NCBI GenBank assembly: GCA_964006375.1
Contig: OZ023265.1
Location: 173,235,443 to 173,299,442 of the forward strand
DNA from: Tillus elongatus
Lineage: Eukaryota > Arthropoda > Insecta > Coleoptera > Cleridae
DNA: 64,000 nt
Direction: 5' to 3'
The notes under the pieces are model-generated. The model was not told where the DNA came from, made no database searches, and saw only the letters and a list, made by a program, of their open reading frames with translations. The translations under genes were made by a program, and so were the position numbers. Each line of letters starts with the position of its first letter. Position 1 is the first letter of the stretch. This document shows positions 62,538 to 64,000 of the stretch, piece by piece.

Positions 62538-64000
62538 TTATAGAACTTGGGTACATGGTGACGTATTTCCTCCACCGTTAGTCTTGAGCACGTCCTCGTG
62601 TTCAACTTGGGGTGATTTCTTCTTCTTTAGGAAGGGTGTCCATCTCTTTCTGGACCAAACCAATATAGTGATGATGATGACTACTATTATAAATGTGGTA
62701 ACACCTATGTGACTTGTATGCAGCATTGGATGTAGTATCTTATGTCGTGGAGCTTCTGAAAGTTGTTGCTTCAATTTTTCAGCATTTTTCAGGTGAACTG
62801 GACTGAAGCGGACTTCGTATTTTTCTTCCTTGAGTGGTAATATCAGGTCTGGAATCCACGTTATGTTGCCTGATACGTCTGTGTATATCTCATCATTTAC
62901 TGTGATTTTACAGTTAGGCAGTGTGCTTACGATAGCATTTTGGTGTATTGTTTTTCTGTCGATTTTATTTGGACATTTTTGTATAACTTCGACTGATACA
63001 TCTGTTGAGATGAGCACGTTGTTGTTTCGTATCTTGATGGACGTCGTGTAGCTATTGGTTACCTTTGCAGAAGGACAACTCGACGGTTGATTTAGTTGGC
63101 AACTTTCTTCTTGTGGTGGATTTGAACACACTATGGCTTCTGTTATTGATGGGCATCTTTCAGATGTCCATAAGTTTTGTTGGGCTATTTCCAAATAATA
63201 TGAACTTGGGGGTATAAGGACTTTATGATTTTCTGGTAAGGGAATTATTTGAAAGTAGGAGCCTGGTGTAGGGTGTAAAATCGGGACCTTTAGTAAACAA
63301 ATGATTGTGTCTCCTGCTGATACAACTATGAATTTAGTAAATTCAATAATTTTAAATATGTGGTTTCTGTCAAAGTTAATTAATTCATTTTTGTTATAAA
63401 TTAATTCAAGATGCTGTCTTATTTGTGTTAATTCCTTCCAGGTAAATATTTCAATGTTTGTAATTTCATTAAAGCTAAGCGATATAGTTCTTTGAATAAT
63501 TTTGACACTTTCTAATAAATTTTGGGCTAATGAGATTTGATATTGAATGAAACTCCTTTTTTCCATGTTCGCTAGTTCACAAAATCTGTCAGCTGTCATC
63601 TGAAGATTTTTGTTAATTATTTTTTGTTTTTCTACAAATCTTTCTGTAATTATATGTGCAAATGAATTTAGAGAGTCTAGTTGAGTCATCATTTCACCTT
63701 GATTTAAATATAAGGTGTTTAAATGTTTGTTTATTTTATCGAGATCGTCTTGATCGAGATTTCCGGTTATGGTTTTGATCAGCGACCCTGCTCCGTTTAT
63801 TAACCCGCGTTTCGTTCTGGAGTGCGTTAATTTCTCAAGTTCTAGGTTAATTTTGGAAACTTGGTCATTAAGCATCTGTACATATTCCTTGTTAATAGCA
63901 GTGCCATAATTTTCGTTAATTTTTATAGTATTGTTTGTCAACACCCGATAATTATTTTCTAAAACCGATACATTAAAATAAAAGTAGAAATTATGATAGT
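62538..64000 (-). CDS. env: errantivirus (insect endogenous retrovirus) envelope glycoprotein, cut by window edge
   Basis: The frame is open from the window edge to a TAA at 62538 (about 487 codons seen); the N-terminus and signal peptide lie outside. An RTKR furin-type site is followed by a Gly/Ala/Leu-rich segment and TITGNLD, the layout of the fusion-peptide region in gypsy-group Env, which is homologous to baculovirus F proteins. Then come a helical region, a Cys-rich region (about 63150-62880), and near the C-terminus a single membrane span (GVTTFIIVVIIITILVW) with a basic cytoplasmic tail. Function by homology: membrane fusion. No stop or frameshift is visible in the part present. Gag and pol, if any, lie beyond the window. 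Confidence 0.85.
   Translation of the reverse strand, partial: YHNFYFYFNVSVLENNYRVLTNNTIKINENYGTAINKEYVQMLNDQVSKINLELEKLTHSRTKRGLINGAGSLIKTITGNLDQDDLDKINKHLNTLYLNQGEMMTQLDSLNSFAHIITERFVEKQKIINKNLQMTADRFCELANMEKRSFIQYQISLAQNLLESVKIIQRTISLSFNEITNIEIFTWKELTQIRQHLELIYNKNELINFDRNHIFKIIEFTKFIVVSAGDTIICLLKVPILHPTPGSYFQIIPLPENHKVLIPPSSYYLEIAQQNLWTSERCPSITEAIVCSNPPQEESCQLNQPSSCPSAKVTNSYTTSIKIRNNNVLISTDVSVEVIQKCPNKIDRKTIHQNAIVSTLPNCKITVNDEIYTDVSGNITWIPDLILPLKEEKYEVRFSPVHLKNAEKLKQQLSEAPRHKILHPMLHTSHIGVTTFIIVVIIITILVWSRKRWTPFLKKKKSPQVEHEDVLKTNGGGNTSPCTQVL

Overview
The window is AT-rich animal DNA with no recognisable single-copy host gene. Almost everything identifiable is a transposable element or its debris. 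The repertoire (DD41D mariner-type transposons, Penelope-like elements, LOA/R1-type and CR1/Jockey-type LINEs, an insect-type errantivirus env, tRNA-derived SINEs, a piggyBac derivative) points to an insect. A short run of TCAGG, the beetle telomere repeat, weakly suggests Coleoptera. No CRISPR, operon, rRNA or free-standing tRNA gene is visible. Long (TA)n microsatellites (at least twelve) are scattered through the window and often abut transposon ends.

Layout. 1-1.1 kb: 5' part of a minus-strand LINE, then a perfect 32-bp inverted repeat. 1.27-3.13 kb: DD41D mariner copy between two (TA)n tracts. 4.7-7.0 and 7.2-8.6 kb: two Penelope-like elements (PLEs) whose terminal repeats are in inverted orientation and carry hammerhead-ribozyme-like cores. 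9.2-10.7 kb: second DD41D copy, minus strand. 11.24-14.73 kb: element whose two arms are opposed tandem arrays of a ~291-bp unit, each unit with a similar ~77-codon ORF; a SINE and other repeats are nested in it. 14.8-15.8 kb: Ty3/gypsy pol debris. 17-22 kb: LINE 3' ends, a third inverted PLE pair, dispersed repeats. 22.97-23.56 kb: in-frame 144-bp tandem repeat ORF. 23.97-30.77 kb: Ty3/gypsy element that kept gag, protease and an integrase tail but lost RT/RNase H, tandemly duplicated with a 3189-bp period. 31-37 kb: SINE, long-TIR mariner-like transposon, LINE fragments. 37-42 kb: mostly unique or unrecognised AT-rich DNA with PLE ribozyme scraps. 42.6-47.1 kb: two copies of one CR1/Jockey-type LINE. 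47.9-55.8 kb: an older Jockey-type LINE split by a full-length LOA/R1-type LINE (48,855-54,831) with both ORFs open. 57.5-59.1 kb: a PLE with RT and GIY-YIG remnants. 60.05-61.28 kb: piggyBac derivative with an internally deleted but open transposase. 62.2-64 kb: 3' end of an errantivirus, env open to the window edge.

The most informative signals are RNA and structural. The complete LOA-type LINE begins, at the exact base given by its 13-bp target duplication, with a sequence that folds into every helix of an HDV-like self-cleaving ribozyme. At least three families of hammerhead-like cores recur, mostly in inverted PLE terminal repeats. Genes here do not form a pathway: they are autonomous or parasitic elements, several of which (SINEs, the gag-only gypsy, the tandem-arm element, the piggyBac derivative) must rely on enzymes encoded elsewhere.
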